A stretch of 64,000 bases of DNA. Origin: Sulfurimicrobium sp031426915. Lineage in GTDB: Bacteria > Pseudomonadota > Gammaproteobacteria > Burkholderiales > Sulfuricellaceae. The translations under genes were made by a program, and so were the position numbers. The DNA is taken from NCBI GenBank assembly GCA_031426915.1, contig JASJPB010000043.1:10579-74578 (forward strand), given 5' to 3'. Each line of letters opens with the position of its first letter. Positions within the stretch are counted from its first letter, which is position 1. This document shows positions 1-13,871 of the stretch, in pieces. The notes below the pieces were generated by a model. That model saw only the letters and a program-made list of their open reading frames with translations. It ran no database searches and was not told the DNA's origin.

Positions 1-35
1 TAACACTGCAAACATTTTTGAATTAGGAGATAACC

Positions 36-410
36 ATGGCTGTATCCAAAGCTGAAATTCTTGACGCAATCGCTAGCATGACCGTTCTCGAACTGTCCGA
101 GATGATCAAAGAAATGGAAGAAAAGTTCGGCGTGTCCGCTGCTGCTGCAGCAGTTGCTGTCGCTGCTCCTGCCGCTGCCGCTGCTGCAGTGGAAGAGAAG
201 ACTGAATTCGACGTCATCCTGACCGGTGCCGGCGACAACAAGGTCAACACCATCAAAGTCGTGCGCACCATCACCGGTCTTGGCCTGAAAGAAGCCAAAG
301 ACCTGGTTGACGGCGCTCCCAAGGCTGTCAAGGAAGGCGTTTCCAAGGCTGATGCCGATGCTGTTGCCAAGCAGTTGATCGAAGCTGGCGCGACTTGCGA
401 AGTCAAGTAA
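36..410 (+). CDS. rplL: 50S ribosomal protein L7/L12
   Basis: Stalk protein of the large ribosomal subunit that recruits translation GTPases such as EF-G and EF-Tu. The 124-residue product has the usual layout: an N-terminal dimerisation helix region (about 1-32), a very Ala-rich hinge (about 35-52), and a C-terminal domain with the conserved KTEFDVIL and GLGLKEAKDLV stretches that contact factors. A good Shine-Dalgarno (AGGAG, near 25-30) precedes the ATG. It heads the visible part of the rplL-rpoBC operon; rplJ would lie just left of the window. A terminator-like hairpin follows directly. Identification is secure. Confidence 0.98.
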   Translation: MAVSKAEILDAIASMTVLELSEMIKEMEEKFGVSAAAAAVAVAAPAAAAAAVEEKTEFDVILTGAGDNKVNTIKVVRTITGLGLKEAKDLVDGAPKAVKEGVSKADADAVAKQLIEAGATCEVK

Positions 411-433
411 TCGGTTTTTGAAGTATGGATTTA

Positions 434-460
434 GGCTGGTGGGAAACCACCAGCCTTTTT
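434..460 (+). terminator. intrinsic terminator or attenuator between rplL and rpoB
   Basis: A perfect 9-bp GC-rich stem (GGCTGGTGG at 434-442 pairing with CCACCAGCC at 447-455) with a GAAA tetraloop is followed directly by five T residues. In E. coli a partial terminator at the same place lowers RNA polymerase subunit synthesis relative to L7/L12. No clear promoter is visible between here and rpoB, so I infer partial read-through rather than full termination. Confidence 0.85.
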
Positions 461-488
461 CCGCTTGTCTTTTCACTTTTGTAGAAGC

Positions 489-525
489 TAGAAGAAACAT
501 GGCGATCCGCGTTGTGTTTCTTCTA
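489..525 (+). promoter_or_regulatory. long stem-loop in the rplL-rpoB spacer, possible RNase III processing site
   Basis: TAGAAGAAACA at 489-499 is perfectly complementary to TGTTTCTTCTA at 515-525, giving an 11-bp stem around a 15-nt loop, about 30 bases after the attenuator hairpin and 36 bases before rpoB. There is no U tract. E. coli has an RNase III cleavage site in the equivalent spacer, so a processing role is a reasonable inference; cleavage itself cannot be read from sequence. Confidence 0.5.
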
Positions 526-560
526 TCCTCTGCTGCAGCAGGTACTCCATGGAGATCTCA

Positions 561-3500
561 ATGAGCTACTCATTTACCGAGAAAAAACGCATCCGCAAAA
601 GTTTCGCCAAACGCGTGAGCGTGCAGGAAGTACCCTTCCTGCTGGCGATGCAGATTAACTCCTATGCTTCGTTCCTGCAGGCAGAAACGCCGATCGCAGA
701 ACGCAAGACCGAGGGTCTGCAAGCTGCGTTTGGCTCTGTTTTTCCCATCTCCAGCCATTCCGGAAATGCGCGTCTGGACTTTGTTAGCTATACATTAGGC
801 GAACCCCCATTTGACGTCAAGGAATGCCAACAGCGCGGCCTGACATTCGCAGCACCACTGCGCGTGAAGGTTCGCATGACGCTGATGGACAAGGAAGCAT
901 CCAAGCCGACAGTGAAAGAGGTGAAGGAGCAGGAAGTCTACATGGGCGAAATTCCGCTGATGACCGACAACGGCTCTTTTGTCATCAATGGCACCGAGCG
1001 GGTGATCGTGTCCCAGTTGCACCGTTCTCCGGGCGTGTTTTTCGAGCATGATCGTGGCAAAACCCACTCCTCCGGCAAACTGCTGTTCTCGGCGCGGGTC
1101 ATTCCTTACCGTGGTTCCTGGCTGGATTTCGAGTTTGATCCGAAAGATTACCTGTATTTCCGCGTTGATCGTCGCCGCAAAATGCCGGTCACGATTCTGC
1201 TCAAGGCGCTGGGTTACAAGCCGGAAGAAATTCTGAGCATGTTCTACGCCACCGATACCTTCCATCTTGGCAAGAAGGGCGTCCAGTTTGAACTGGTGCC
1301 TGAGCGCCTGCGCGGTGAAGTGGCTCGTTTCGATATCACTGGCAAAGACGGCGTGGTAATCGTTCCCAAGGACAAGCGCATCACCGTCAAGCATATCCGC
1401 GAGATGGAACAGGCCGGCATCAAGAAAGTTACCGTTCCCGAGGAATTTATTCTCGGGCGCGTGCTGGTGGCAAACGTGGTGGATAAGGAAAGCGGCGAAA
1501 TTGTCGCCCAGGCCAATGACGAAATCACCGAGGATTTGCTGGCCAAGTTGACTGATGCAGGAATCGCCAAGGTAAATACGCTTTACACCAACGATCTGGA
1601 TCAAGGCGCCTACATCTCCCAGACATTGCGCATTGACGAAACTGTTGACCAATTGGCAGCGCGTGTCGCGATTTACCGCATGATGCGCCCTGGTGAACCC
1701 CCGACCGAAGATTCGGTGCAGGCATTGTTCGATGGCTTGTTCTTCAGCGAGGAACGCTATGATCTCTCCAGGGTGGGGCGCATGAAATTCAATCGTCGCG
1801 CCTATCCTGAAAAGCGCGTCGAGAAGGGCTCGGAGTGGATCAACCGTTTCCTTGACCAGATTGGACCTAAGGGAGCTGAAGGCACGCCCACACTGGTTAA
1901 TCAGGACATTCTCGCAACCATCATGATCCTGGTCGAACTGCGCAATGGTCGCGGTGAGATAGATGATATCGACCACTTGGGCAATCGTCGTGTTCGCTCC
2001 GTTGGTGAGTTGGTCGAAAACCAGTTCCGTGCCGGCCTGGTGCGCGTCGAACGCGCGGTCAAGGAACGTCTGAGCCAAGCTGAATCAGAAAACCTGATGC
2101 CACATGACATGATCAATGCCAAGCCTGTGTCAGGTGCCATCAAGGAGTTTTTTGGTTCGAGCCAGTTGTCCCAGTTTATGGATCAAACCAACCCGCTTTC
2201 CGAGATTACGCACAAACGCCGTGTTTCAGCTTTGGGCCCGGGCGGCCTGACGCGGGAACGTGCTGGTTTCGAAGTACGCGACGTGCATCCGACCCACTAT
2301 GGCCGCGTGTGCCCGATTGAAACACCGGAAGGCCCGAACATTGGTCTGATCAACTCGCTGGCGCTATTTGCGCGCACCAACGATTATGGCTTCCTGGAAA
2401 CGCCATACCGCAAGGTCAACGACGGCAAGGTGACCGACCAGATCGATTATCTTTCCGCTATCGAGGAAAGTCAGTACGTGATTGCGCAGGCAAACGCCAG
2501 CCTGGACAAAAGGGGCAAGCTGGTGGATGAGCTGGTGTCCTGCCGTCATCACAATGAATTTGCCATGTCCACCCCGGACAAAGTGCAGTACATGGATGTG
2601 GCGCCGGCGCAGATTGTATCTGTTGCAGCATCCCTGATCCCGTTCCTCGAACATGACGACGCCAACCGCGCATTGATGGGTTCCAACATGCAACGTCAGG
2701 CTGTGCCGTGTCTGCGTGCGGAGAAATCCTTGGTCGGAACCGGTATCGAGCGTACTGTGGCGGTGGATTCCGGCACGACAGTTCAAGCCCGGCGTGGCGG
2801 CCTGGTGGATTACATCGACTCCAGCCGCATTGTGGTGCGCGTGCACGATGATGAAACCGTGGCGGGTGAAGTCGGCGTGGATATCTACAACCTTACCAAA
2901 TATACGCGTTCCAACCAGAATACCAACATCAACCAGCGCCCACTGGTGCGTGTGGGCGACGTGCTGGCTAGGGGCGACGTGATCGCGGATGGCGCCTCCA
3001 CCGATATGGGCGAACTGGCGCTGGGCCAGAACATGTTTGTTGCGTTCATGCCATGGAATGGATACAACTTCGAGGACTCCATACTCATTTCCGAGACCGT
3101 GGTTGCAGAGGATCGCTACACCTCGATTCACATCGAAGAATTAAGCGTTGTGGCGCGTGATACCAAACTTGGACCGGAAGAGATCACGCGAGACATATCC
3201 AATCTTTCCGAAGTACAACTGAATCGTCTTGACGAATCCGGCATCTGCTATATCGGTGCCGAAGTCGAAGCCGGTGACGTGCTGGTGGGCAAGGTAACTC
3301 CCAAGGGCGAGACCCAGCTCACACCTGAGGAGAAGTTGCTGCGCGCCATTTTTGGCGAGAAGGCCTCCGATGTAAAAGACACATCCTTGCGCCTGCCTTC
3401 CGGCATGTCCGGTACCGTGATCGATGTGCAGGTGTTTACCCGCGAGGGAATCGAGCGCGACAAACGGGCACAGCAGATCATTGACGATGAGTTGAAGCGG

Positions 3501-4694
3501 TTCCGCCATGACCTGAACGATCAGATGCGCATCGTGGAAGAAGACGCTTTCGGACGGATCGAGCGTCTGCTCACAGGGAAAACCGCCAACGGCGGCCCCG
3601 CCAAACTGGCCAAGGGCAGCGTGGTGAGCAAGGACTACCTGGACAAGCTTGAGCGTCATAACTGGTTCGATATTCGCCTCTCTGATGAAGATGCTGCGCG
3701 TCAACTGGAACAACTCAAGGACAGCCTGGCGCAGAAGCGCGTCGAGTTCGACGCCATGTTCGAAGAGAAAAAGAAGAAGCTCACCAGTGGCGACGAACTG
3801 CCACCGGGCGTGCAGAAGATGGTCAAGGTCTATGTGGCCGTGAAGCGTCGTCTTCAGCCGGGCGACAAGATGGCCGGCCGCCACGGTAACAAGGGCGTTA
3901 TATCAAAGATCGTGCCGGTCGAGGATATGCCGTTCATGGCCGATGGCACGCCGATGGACATCGTTTTGAACCCGCTGGGCGTGCCTTCACGCATGAACGT
4001 TGGGCAGATACTTGAGACTCACCTCGGTTGGGCCGGCAAGGGCCTCGGCCTGAAAATTGGTGCCATGCTGGATGCCCACACGAAAGTGCAGGAAGTGCGC
4101 AAGTTTGTTGAAAAGATCTATAACAGTACTGGCAAGCAGGAAGACATCGACTCCTTCTCCGATGTCGAAATCATGGAACTGGCAAGCAACTTGAGAAAGG
4201 GTGTGCCCTTCGCGACACCGGTATTCGATGGCGCGGGCGAAGAGGAAATCAAGGGTATGCTGGAATTGGCGGGTTTGCCGCGTTCCGGGCAAGTTACCTT
4301 GCAGGACGGTCGTACCGGTGAAGCGTTCGAACGCTCGGTCACGGTGGGCTATATGCACGTGCTCAAGCTGCACCACTTGGTCGACGACAAGATGCATGCC
4401 CGCTCCACAGGACCCTACTCGCTTGTGACCCAGCAGCCGCTGGGAGGTAAGGCGCAGTTCGGCGGCCAGCGTTTCGGCGAGATGGAAGTCTGGGCACTCG
4501 AAGCCTACGGCGCAGCCTACGTTCTGCAGGAAATGCTGACCGTAAAGTCGGACGACGTCAGCGGCCGCACCAAGGTGTACGAAAACATCGTCAAAGGCGA
4601 GCACAAGATAGATGCCGGCATGCCGGAATCATTCAACGTGCTGGTCAAGGAAATTCGCTCCCTTGGCATCGATATCGACCTGGAACGGTTTTAA
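561..4694 (+). CDS. rpoB: DNA-directed RNA polymerase subunit beta
   Basis: Beta subunit of RNA polymerase, forming one side of the active-site cleft and the rifampicin pocket. I place the start at 561 (MSYSFTEKKRIRKSF), matching E. coli MVYSYTEKKRIRKDF; an ATG 12 bases upstream overlaps the Shine-Dalgarno GGAGA and is unlikely. The 1377-residue product is close to the family length. The rifampicin region near residues 525-560 shows the wild-type pattern (SQFMDQTNPLSE, THKRRVSALGPGGL), and GDKMAGRHGNKGV near the C-terminal third is the conserved catalytic-face motif. It is separated from rpoC by 133 bases holding repeats. Confidence 0.98.
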   Translation: MSYSFTEKKRIRKSFAKRVSVQEVPFLLAMQINSYASFLQAETPIAERKTEGLQAAFGSVFPISSHSGNARLDFVSYTLGEPPFDVKECQQRGLTFAAPLRVKVRMTLMDKEASKPTVKEVKEQEVYMGEIPLMTDNGSFVINGTERVIVSQLHRSPGVFFEHDRGKTHSSGKLLFSARVIPYRGSWLDFEFDPKDYLYFRVDRRRKMPVTILLKALGYKPEEILSMFYATDTFHLGKKGVQFELVPERLRGEVARFDITGKDGVVIVPKDKRITVKHIREMEQAGIKKVTVPEEFILGRVLVANVVDKESGEIVAQANDEITEDLLAKLTDAGIAKVNTLYTNDLDQGAYISQTLRIDETVDQLAARVAIYRMMRPGEPPTEDSVQALFDGLFFSEERYDLSRVGRMKFNRRAYPEKRVEKGSEWINRFLDQIGPKGAEGTPTLVNQDILATIMILVELRNGRGEIDDIDHLGNRRVRSVGELVENQFRAGLVRVERAVKERLSQAESENLMPHDMINAKPVSGAIKEFFGSSQLSQFMDQTNPLSEITHKRRVSALGPGGLTRERAGFEVRDVHPTHYGRVCPIETPEGPNIGLINSLALFARTNDYGFLETPYRKVNDGKVTDQIDYLSAIEESQYVIAQANASLDKRGKLVDELVSCRHHNEFAMSTPDKVQYMDVAPAQIVSVAASLIPFLEHDDANRALMGSNMQRQAVPCLRAEKSLVGTGIERTVAVDSGTTVQARRGGLVDYIDSSRIVVRVHDDETVAGEVGVDIYNLTKYTRSNQNTNINQRPLVRVGDVLARGDVIADGASTDMGELALGQNMFVAFMPWNGYNFEDSILISETVVAEDRYTSIHIEELSVVARDTKLGPEEITRDISNLSEVQLNRLDESGICYIGAEVEAGDVLVGKVTPKGETQLTPEEKLLRAIFGEKASDVKDTSLRLPSGMSGTVIDVQVFTREGIERDKRAQQIIDDELKRFRHDLNDQMRIVEEDAFGRIERLLTGKTANGGPAKLAKGSVVSKDYLDKLERHNWFDIRLSDEDAARQLEQLKDSLAQKRVEFDAMFEEKKKKLTSGDELPPGVQKMVKVYVAVKRRLQPGDKMAGRHGNKGVISKIVPVEDMPFMADGTPMDIVLNPLGVPSRMNVGQILETHLGWAGKGLGLKIGAMLDAHTKVQEVRKFVEKIYNSTGKQEDIDSFSDVEIMELASNLRKGVPFATPVFDGAGEEEIKGMLELAGLPRSGQVTLQDGRTGEAFERSVTVGYMHVLKLHHLVDDKMHARSTGPYSLVTQQPLGGKAQFGGQRFGEMEVWALEAYGAAYVLQEMLTVKSDDVSGRTKVYENIVKGEHKIDAGMPESFNVLVKEIRSLGIDIDLERF

Positions 4695-4701
4695 TAAAGT
4701 T

Positions 4702-4814
4702 GTCAGCCATCAGCCGTCTGTGCCTGGGATTTCCGGTGCAGACGGCGCGTCTGAAGTAGGGTCTCACATTTAAAGAATTAGCTGACAGCTGATAGCTGGT
4801 AGCAGAAAGCCAAA
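4702..4814 (+). repeat. degenerate heptamer repeats and hairpin in the rpoB-rpoC spacer
   Basis: Immediately before the rpoC Shine-Dalgarno, five 7-base units run head to tail from 4780 to 4814: AGCTGAC, AGCTGAT, AGCTGGT, AGCAGAA, AGCCAAA. Two inverse-complement units (GTCAGCC, ATCAGCC) lie at 4702-4715, just after the rpoB stop. Between them CCGTCTG (4714-4720) pairs with CAGACGG (4739-4745). The outer units can also pair with each other across the spacer. This looks like a small repetitive element inserted between the two genes; function unknown. Confidence 0.6.
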
Positions 4815-4827
4815 ACCGGAGGTTTTC

Positions 4828-9023
<4,196 letters not shown>

Positions 9024-9027
<4 letters not shown>

Positions 9028-9052
9028 CACAGGGGGATTAACTCAATAAAAT
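9024..9052 (+). promoter_or_regulatory. sigma70-type promoter for the str operon
   Basis: A consensus -35 TTGACA (9024-9029) and a near-consensus -10 TAAAAT (9047-9052) are separated by exactly 17 bases. The -35 hexamer overlaps the rpoC stop codon (TGA at 9025-9027). Transcription would begin near 9059, giving a leader of about 90 bases before rpsL. Confidence 0.85.
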
Positions 9053-9104
9053 CCCGAGTCTTTTTAGCTCTGGGCAATTTTCCTGGGCGTAGGGATTGAA
9101 TTTA

Positions 9105-9134
9105 GGGACGGCCTGGCCGTCCCGTCATTTTTAT
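9105..9134 (+). terminator. terminator-like hairpin in the rpsL leader
   Basis: GGGACGGCC (9105-9113) and GGCCGTCCC (9115-9123) form a strong stem, effectively 7 bp with a CCTGG loop, followed by GTCATTTTTATTT. It lies 26 bases before the rpsL start and downstream of the str promoter, so it could end rpoBC read-through, attenuate str transcription, or both. Its action is inferred from structure only. Confidence 0.65.
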
Positions 9135-9148
9135 TTAGGAATTAACGC

Positions 9149-9526
9149 ATGCCAACTATCAACCAATTAGTGCGCAAGCCGCGTACCGCCATTCGCGAGA
9201 AGAGCAAGGTCCCGGCGCTGGAGAGCTGCCCGCAGCGTCGCGGTGTTTGCACACGTGTTTACACCACCACGCCGAAGAAGCCTAACTCCGCATTGCGTAA
9301 GGTTGCCAAGGTGCGCCTGACCAACGGGTTTGAGGTCATCAGCTACATCGGCGGTGAAGGTCACAACCTGCAGGAGCACTCGGTTGTGCTGATTCGCGGT
9401 GGTCGTGTCAAGGATTTGCCTGGTGTGCGTTACCACACCGTGCGCGGTAGCCTCGATACCGCGGGCGTGAAAGATCGTAAACAGAGCCGTTCCAAGTATG
9501 GCGCGAAGCGTCCCAAAGCCGCTTAA
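9149..9526 (+). CDS. rpsL: 30S ribosomal protein S12
   Basis: Decoding-centre protein of the small subunit. The 125-residue product carries the highly conserved KKPNSALRKVAKVRL and GGRVKDLPGVRYH segments. The two lysines whose changes give streptomycin resistance (E. coli K42 and K87) are both present, so the allele looks streptomycin-sensitive. First gene of the str operon, 19 bases before rpsG. TTTAGGA gives a usable Shine-Dalgarno. Confidence 0.98.
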   Translation: MPTINQLVRKPRTAIREKSKVPALESCPQRRGVCTRVYTTTPKKPNSALRKVAKVRLTNGFEVISYIGGEGHNLQEHSVVLIRGGRVKDLPGVRYHTVRGSLDTAGVKDRKQSRSKYGAKRPKAA

Positions 9527-9545
9527 TTGATTTGAGGTATAAATA

Positions 9546-10016
9546 ATGCCAAGACGTAGAGAAGTACCGAAGCGCGATGTGCTGCCTGATCCGAAATACG
9601 GCAACCAGGAGTTGGCGAAGTTCGTTAACGTGCTTATGATCCAGGGCAAGAAGGCTGTGGCGGAGCGCATTATCTATGGCGCGCTGGACCAGATTCAGAA
9701 GAAGAGTGGAAAAGACCCGATTGAGGTGTTTACCCAAGCGCTGACGAACGTGCGTCCGATGGTTGAGGTCAAGAGCCGTCGTGTTGGCGGTGCGAATTAT
9801 CAGGTTCCGGTCGAAGTCCGCTCAGTGCGTCGTACTGCTCTGGCCATGCGCTGGGTGCGTGATGCCGCGCGCAAGCGTGGTGAAAAATCCATGGGAATTC
9901 GCCTTGCGGGTGAGTTGATGGATGCTGCCGAGAACCGCGGTTCCGCCATCAAGAAACGTGAAGAAGTGCACCGTATGGCTGAAGCCAACAAAGCCTTTGC
10001 TCATTTCCGCTTCTAA
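9546..10016 (+). CDS. rpsG: 30S ribosomal protein S7
   Basis: Primary 16S rRNA-binding protein that nucleates assembly of the 30S head and lines the E site. The 156-residue length and the MPRRREVPKRDVLPDPKYG start match bacterial S7; the GGANYQVPVEV and RAIKKREEVHRMAEANKAFAH-like stretches are the conserved beta hairpin and C-terminal helix. GAGGT precedes the ATG. In E. coli S7 represses its own operon by binding the rpsL-rpsG spacer; here that spacer is only 19 bases, so the same control is not obvious. Confidence 0.97.
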   Translation: MPRRREVPKRDVLPDPKYGNQELAKFVNVLMIQGKKAVAERIIYGALDQIQKKSGKDPIEVFTQALTNVRPMVEVKSRRVGGANYQVPVEVRSVRRTALAMRWVRDAARKRGEKSMGIRLAGELMDAAENRGSAIKKREEVHRMAEANKAFAHFRF

Positions 10017-10047
10017 TCAGTACTAGTTAAATTAAGGTTGCATAGCT

Positions 10048-12141
10048 GTGGCACGTAAAACTCCAATCGAACGTTACCGTAATATCGGCATTAGTGCCCA
10101 TATTGACGCCGGCAAAACCACGACTACCGAGCGTATTCTTTTCTACACCGGCGTGTCTCATAAAATTGGCGAAGTGCATGACGGCGCTGCGACCATGGAC
10201 TGGATGGAACAGGAACAAGAGCGCGGTATTACCATTACTTCCGCTGCAACGACCTGCTTCTGGAAGGGAATGGACAACAATTTCCCCGAGCACCACATTA
10301 ATATCATTGACACTCCGGGGCACGTTGACTTCACTATCGAGGTGGAGCGTTCCATGCGAGTGCTGGATGGCGCTTGTATGGTTTACTGTGCTGTGGGCGG
10401 TGTGCAACCTCAGTCTGAGACTGTTTGGCGCCAAGCAAACAAGTATGGCGTTCCGCGTCTGGCTTTCGTGAACAAGATGGACCGCTCAGGCGCCAACTTC
10501 TTCAAGGTTTACGACCAGATGAAGAGCCGTCTCAAGGCTAATCCTGTGCCGCTGCAGGTGCCAATCGGCGCGGAAGATAAGTTTGAGGGCGTGGTTGACC
10601 TGATTCGCATGAAGGCAATTTACTGGGATGACTCTACCCAGGGCATGAAGTTCGAGTTGCGCGATATTCCCGCAGATCTCCAGGCTACTTGCGACGAATG
10701 GCGCGAGAAAATGGTTGAGAGCGCTGCTGAGGCATCAGAAGAGCTGATGAATAAATACCTCGAGGAAGGTGATTTGTCGATCGCGGAGATCAAGCAGGGT
10801 TTGCGTCAGCGCACCATCGCCAGCGAAATTGTGCCAATGATGTGCGGTTCCGCATTCAAGAATAAGGGTGTGCAGGCAATGCTTGACGCCGTGGTCGAGT
10901 TCATGCCGTCGCCGATGGATATTCCGCCAGTCAAGGGTATCCTTGAGGACGAAAGCATTGGTGAGCGTAAGGCATCTGATGATGAGCCCTTTTCGGGCCT
11001 GGCATTCAAAATCATGACCGATCCCTTTGTCGGGCAGTTGATTTTCTTCCGCGTTTATTCCGGTGTGGTGAAAACTGGCGACACGATCTACAACCCGGTC
11101 AAGGGCAAGAAAGAGCGTCTTGGCCGAATTCTGCAGATGCACGCCAATCAGCGCCAGGAAATCAAGGAAGTTCGTGCTGGCGACATCGCCGCTGCTGTAG
11201 GCCTGAAAGAGGCGACAACTGGCGACACGCTGTGCGATCTGAACAAGACAATCATTCTAGAGCGCATGATATTCCCGGAGCCGGTGATTCACGTTGCGGT
11301 TGAACCCAAAACGAAGGTTGACCAGGAGAAAATGGGCATAGCGCTGAATCGCCTCGCTCAGGAAGACCCTTCTTTCCGCGTGCGTACCGATGAGGAAACC
11401 AATCAGACCATTATTTCCGGCATGGGTGAATTGCACCTGGAAATTCTGGTCGACCGTATGAAGCGCGAATTTGGTGTTGAAGCCAACGTAGGTGCGCCTC
11501 AAGTGGCTTATCGCGAAGCAATTCGCAAGGCGGTTGAAGTCGAGGGTAAGTTCGTCAAGCAATCTGGCGGCCGTGGTCAGTATGGTCACGTGTGGCTCAA
11601 AATGGAGCCGAACGAGGCTGGCAAAGGCTTCGAGTTCGTTGATGCCATCAAAGGCGGAACAGTGCCACGGGAATATATCCCCGCTGTAGAGAAAGGCTTG
11701 CGAGACACGTTGCCGAATGGCGTGCTGGCCGGCTTCCCTGTGGTCGATGTCAAGGTTACCCTGTTCGATGGTTCCTATCACGACGTGGACTCCAATGAAA
11801 ACGCATTCAAGATGGCCGCTTCTATTGGTTTCAAGGACGGCATGCGTAAGGCGAATCCGGTGCTGCTGGAGCCGATGATGGCTGTTGAAGTCGAGACCCC
11901 GGAAGAAAAAATGGGCGATGTAATGGGTGACTTGTCATCCCGTCGCGGCATGATCCAGGGCATGGAAGACATGGCGGGTGGAGGCAAGGCGATCAAGGCC
12001 GAAGTTCCTCTGGCTGAAATGTTTGGCTACTCGACTACACTGCGTTCCCTGACACAGGGTCGCGCCACATATACCATGGAATTTAAACACTACGCCGAAG
12101 CACCTAAGAACGTTGCTGAAGCCGTGATGAATAAGAAGTAA
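10048..12141 (+). CDS. fusA: translation elongation factor G
   Basis: GTPase that drives ribosomal translocation and, with RRF, recycling. The 697-residue protein has the expected G motifs: AHIDAGKTTTTERIL (P loop, about 17-31), DTPGHVDF (G3) and NKMDR (G4), followed by EF-Tu-like domain II and the EF-G domains III-V. The start is GTG at 10048, giving MARKTPIERYRNIGISAH as in other EF-G proteins; the ribosome-binding site is weak (AAGG about 11 bases upstream). Third gene of the str operon. Confidence 0.97.
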   Translation: MARKTPIERYRNIGISAHIDAGKTTTTERILFYTGVSHKIGEVHDGAATMDWMEQEQERGITITSAATTCFWKGMDNNFPEHHINIIDTPGHVDFTIEVERSMRVLDGACMVYCAVGGVQPQSETVWRQANKYGVPRLAFVNKMDRSGANFFKVYDQMKSRLKANPVPLQVPIGAEDKFEGVVDLIRMKAIYWDDSTQGMKFELRDIPADLQATCDEWREKMVESAAEASEELMNKYLEEGDLSIAEIKQGLRQRTIASEIVPMMCGSAFKNKGVQAMLDAVVEFMPSPMDIPPVKGILEDESIGERKASDDEPFSGLAFKIMTDPFVGQLIFFRVYSGVVKTGDTIYNPVKGKKERLGRILQMHANQRQEIKEVRAGDIAAAVGLKEATTGDTLCDLNKTIILERMIFPEPVIHVAVEPKTKVDQEKMGIALNRLAQEDPSFRVRTDEETNQTIISGMGELHLEILVDRMKREFGVEANVGAPQVAYREAIRKAVEVEGKFVKQSGGRGQYGHVWLKMEPNEAGKGFEFVDAIKGGTVPREYIPAVEKGLRDTLPNGVLAGFPVVDVKVTLFDGSYHDVDSNENAFKMAASIGFKDGMRKANPVLLEPMMAVEVETPEEKMGDVMGDLSSRRGMIQGMEDMAGGGKAIKAEVPLAEMFGYSTTLRSLTQGRATYTMEFKHYAEAPKNVAEAVMNKK

Positions 12142-12188
12142 TGGTTTGAACAAGAACTGACTGTTATTGAGATTGAGAGGGAACTGAC

Positions 12189-13379
<1,191 letters not shown>

Positions 13380-13389
13380 TTCAATCAAT

Positions 13390-13412
13390 GCGGCGGGATC
13401 GATTCCCGCCGC
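13390..13412 (+). other. GC-rich stem-loop between tuf and rpsJ
   Basis: GCGGCGGGA (13390-13398) pairs perfectly with TCCCGCCGC (13404-13412) around a 5-base loop. No T run follows, so it is not a canonical intrinsic terminator. It separates the str and S10 transcription units and may protect an RNA end or pause polymerase. Confidence 0.5.
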
Positions 13413-13431
13413 TACGCTCTTTGGGAAAATC

Positions 13432-13740
13432 ATGCAAAGCCAAAAAATTAGAATTCGTCTCAAAGCATTTGACTACCGTTTGATCGATCAGTCTGCGTTG
13501 GAAATTGTTGAAACGGCCAAGCGCACCGGCGCAGTTGTTCGTGGCCCGGTTCCCCTGCCTACCCGCATTGAACGTTTTGACGTGTTGCGTTCCCCTCACG
13601 TAAATAAAACTTCCCGTGACCAGTTCGAAATCCGTACCCATCTGCGTTTGATGGACATCATCGACCCGACCGATAAAACGGTCGATGCGTTGATGAAGCT
13701 GGATCTTCCTGCTGGCGTGGACGTGGAAATCAAGCTTTAA
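13432..13740 (+). CDS. rpsJ: 30S ribosomal protein S10 (NusE)
   Basis: Small-subunit head protein that also acts as NusE, the NusB partner in antitermination. The 102-residue product contains IRIRLKAFDYRLIDQS at the N-terminus and the conserved loop PLPTRIERFDVLRSPHVNK. It lies between tuf and a promoter located before rplC, so S10 may be transcribed with tuf rather than with the rest of the S10 operon. No strong Shine-Dalgarno is visible (GGGAAAATC before the ATG). Confidence 0.97.
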   Translation: MQSQKIRIRLKAFDYRLIDQSALEIVETAKRTGAVVRGPVPLPTRIERFDVLRSPHVNKTSRDQFEIRTHLRLMDIIDPTDKTVDALMKLDLPAGVDVEIKL

Positions 13741-13760
13741 TCAAGCAATACCAAGCAAAT

Positions 13761-13789
13761 TTGTGGCGGTTGTAAAAACTGTGTATAAT
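13761..13789 (+). promoter_or_regulatory. sigma70-type promoter between rpsJ and rplC
   Basis: TTGTGG (13761-13766), 17 bases, then a perfect TATAAT (13784-13789). The leader that follows contains GCGGTTTT soon after the -10, complementary to AAAACCGC about 30 bases on, and also a nearer CCGC that could pair with the same GCGG. Two exclusive structures are therefore possible before the rplC start. The position after rpsJ differs from the E. coli S10 operon, whose promoter is upstream of rpsJ. Confidence 0.75.
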
Positions 13790-13871
13790 TCGCGGTTTTT
13801 TACAGCCGCATAGTTCTTTTGCTTTTAAAACCGCCGGTCAATCGCAATCGGCATTGTTAAGGATAAAAATG

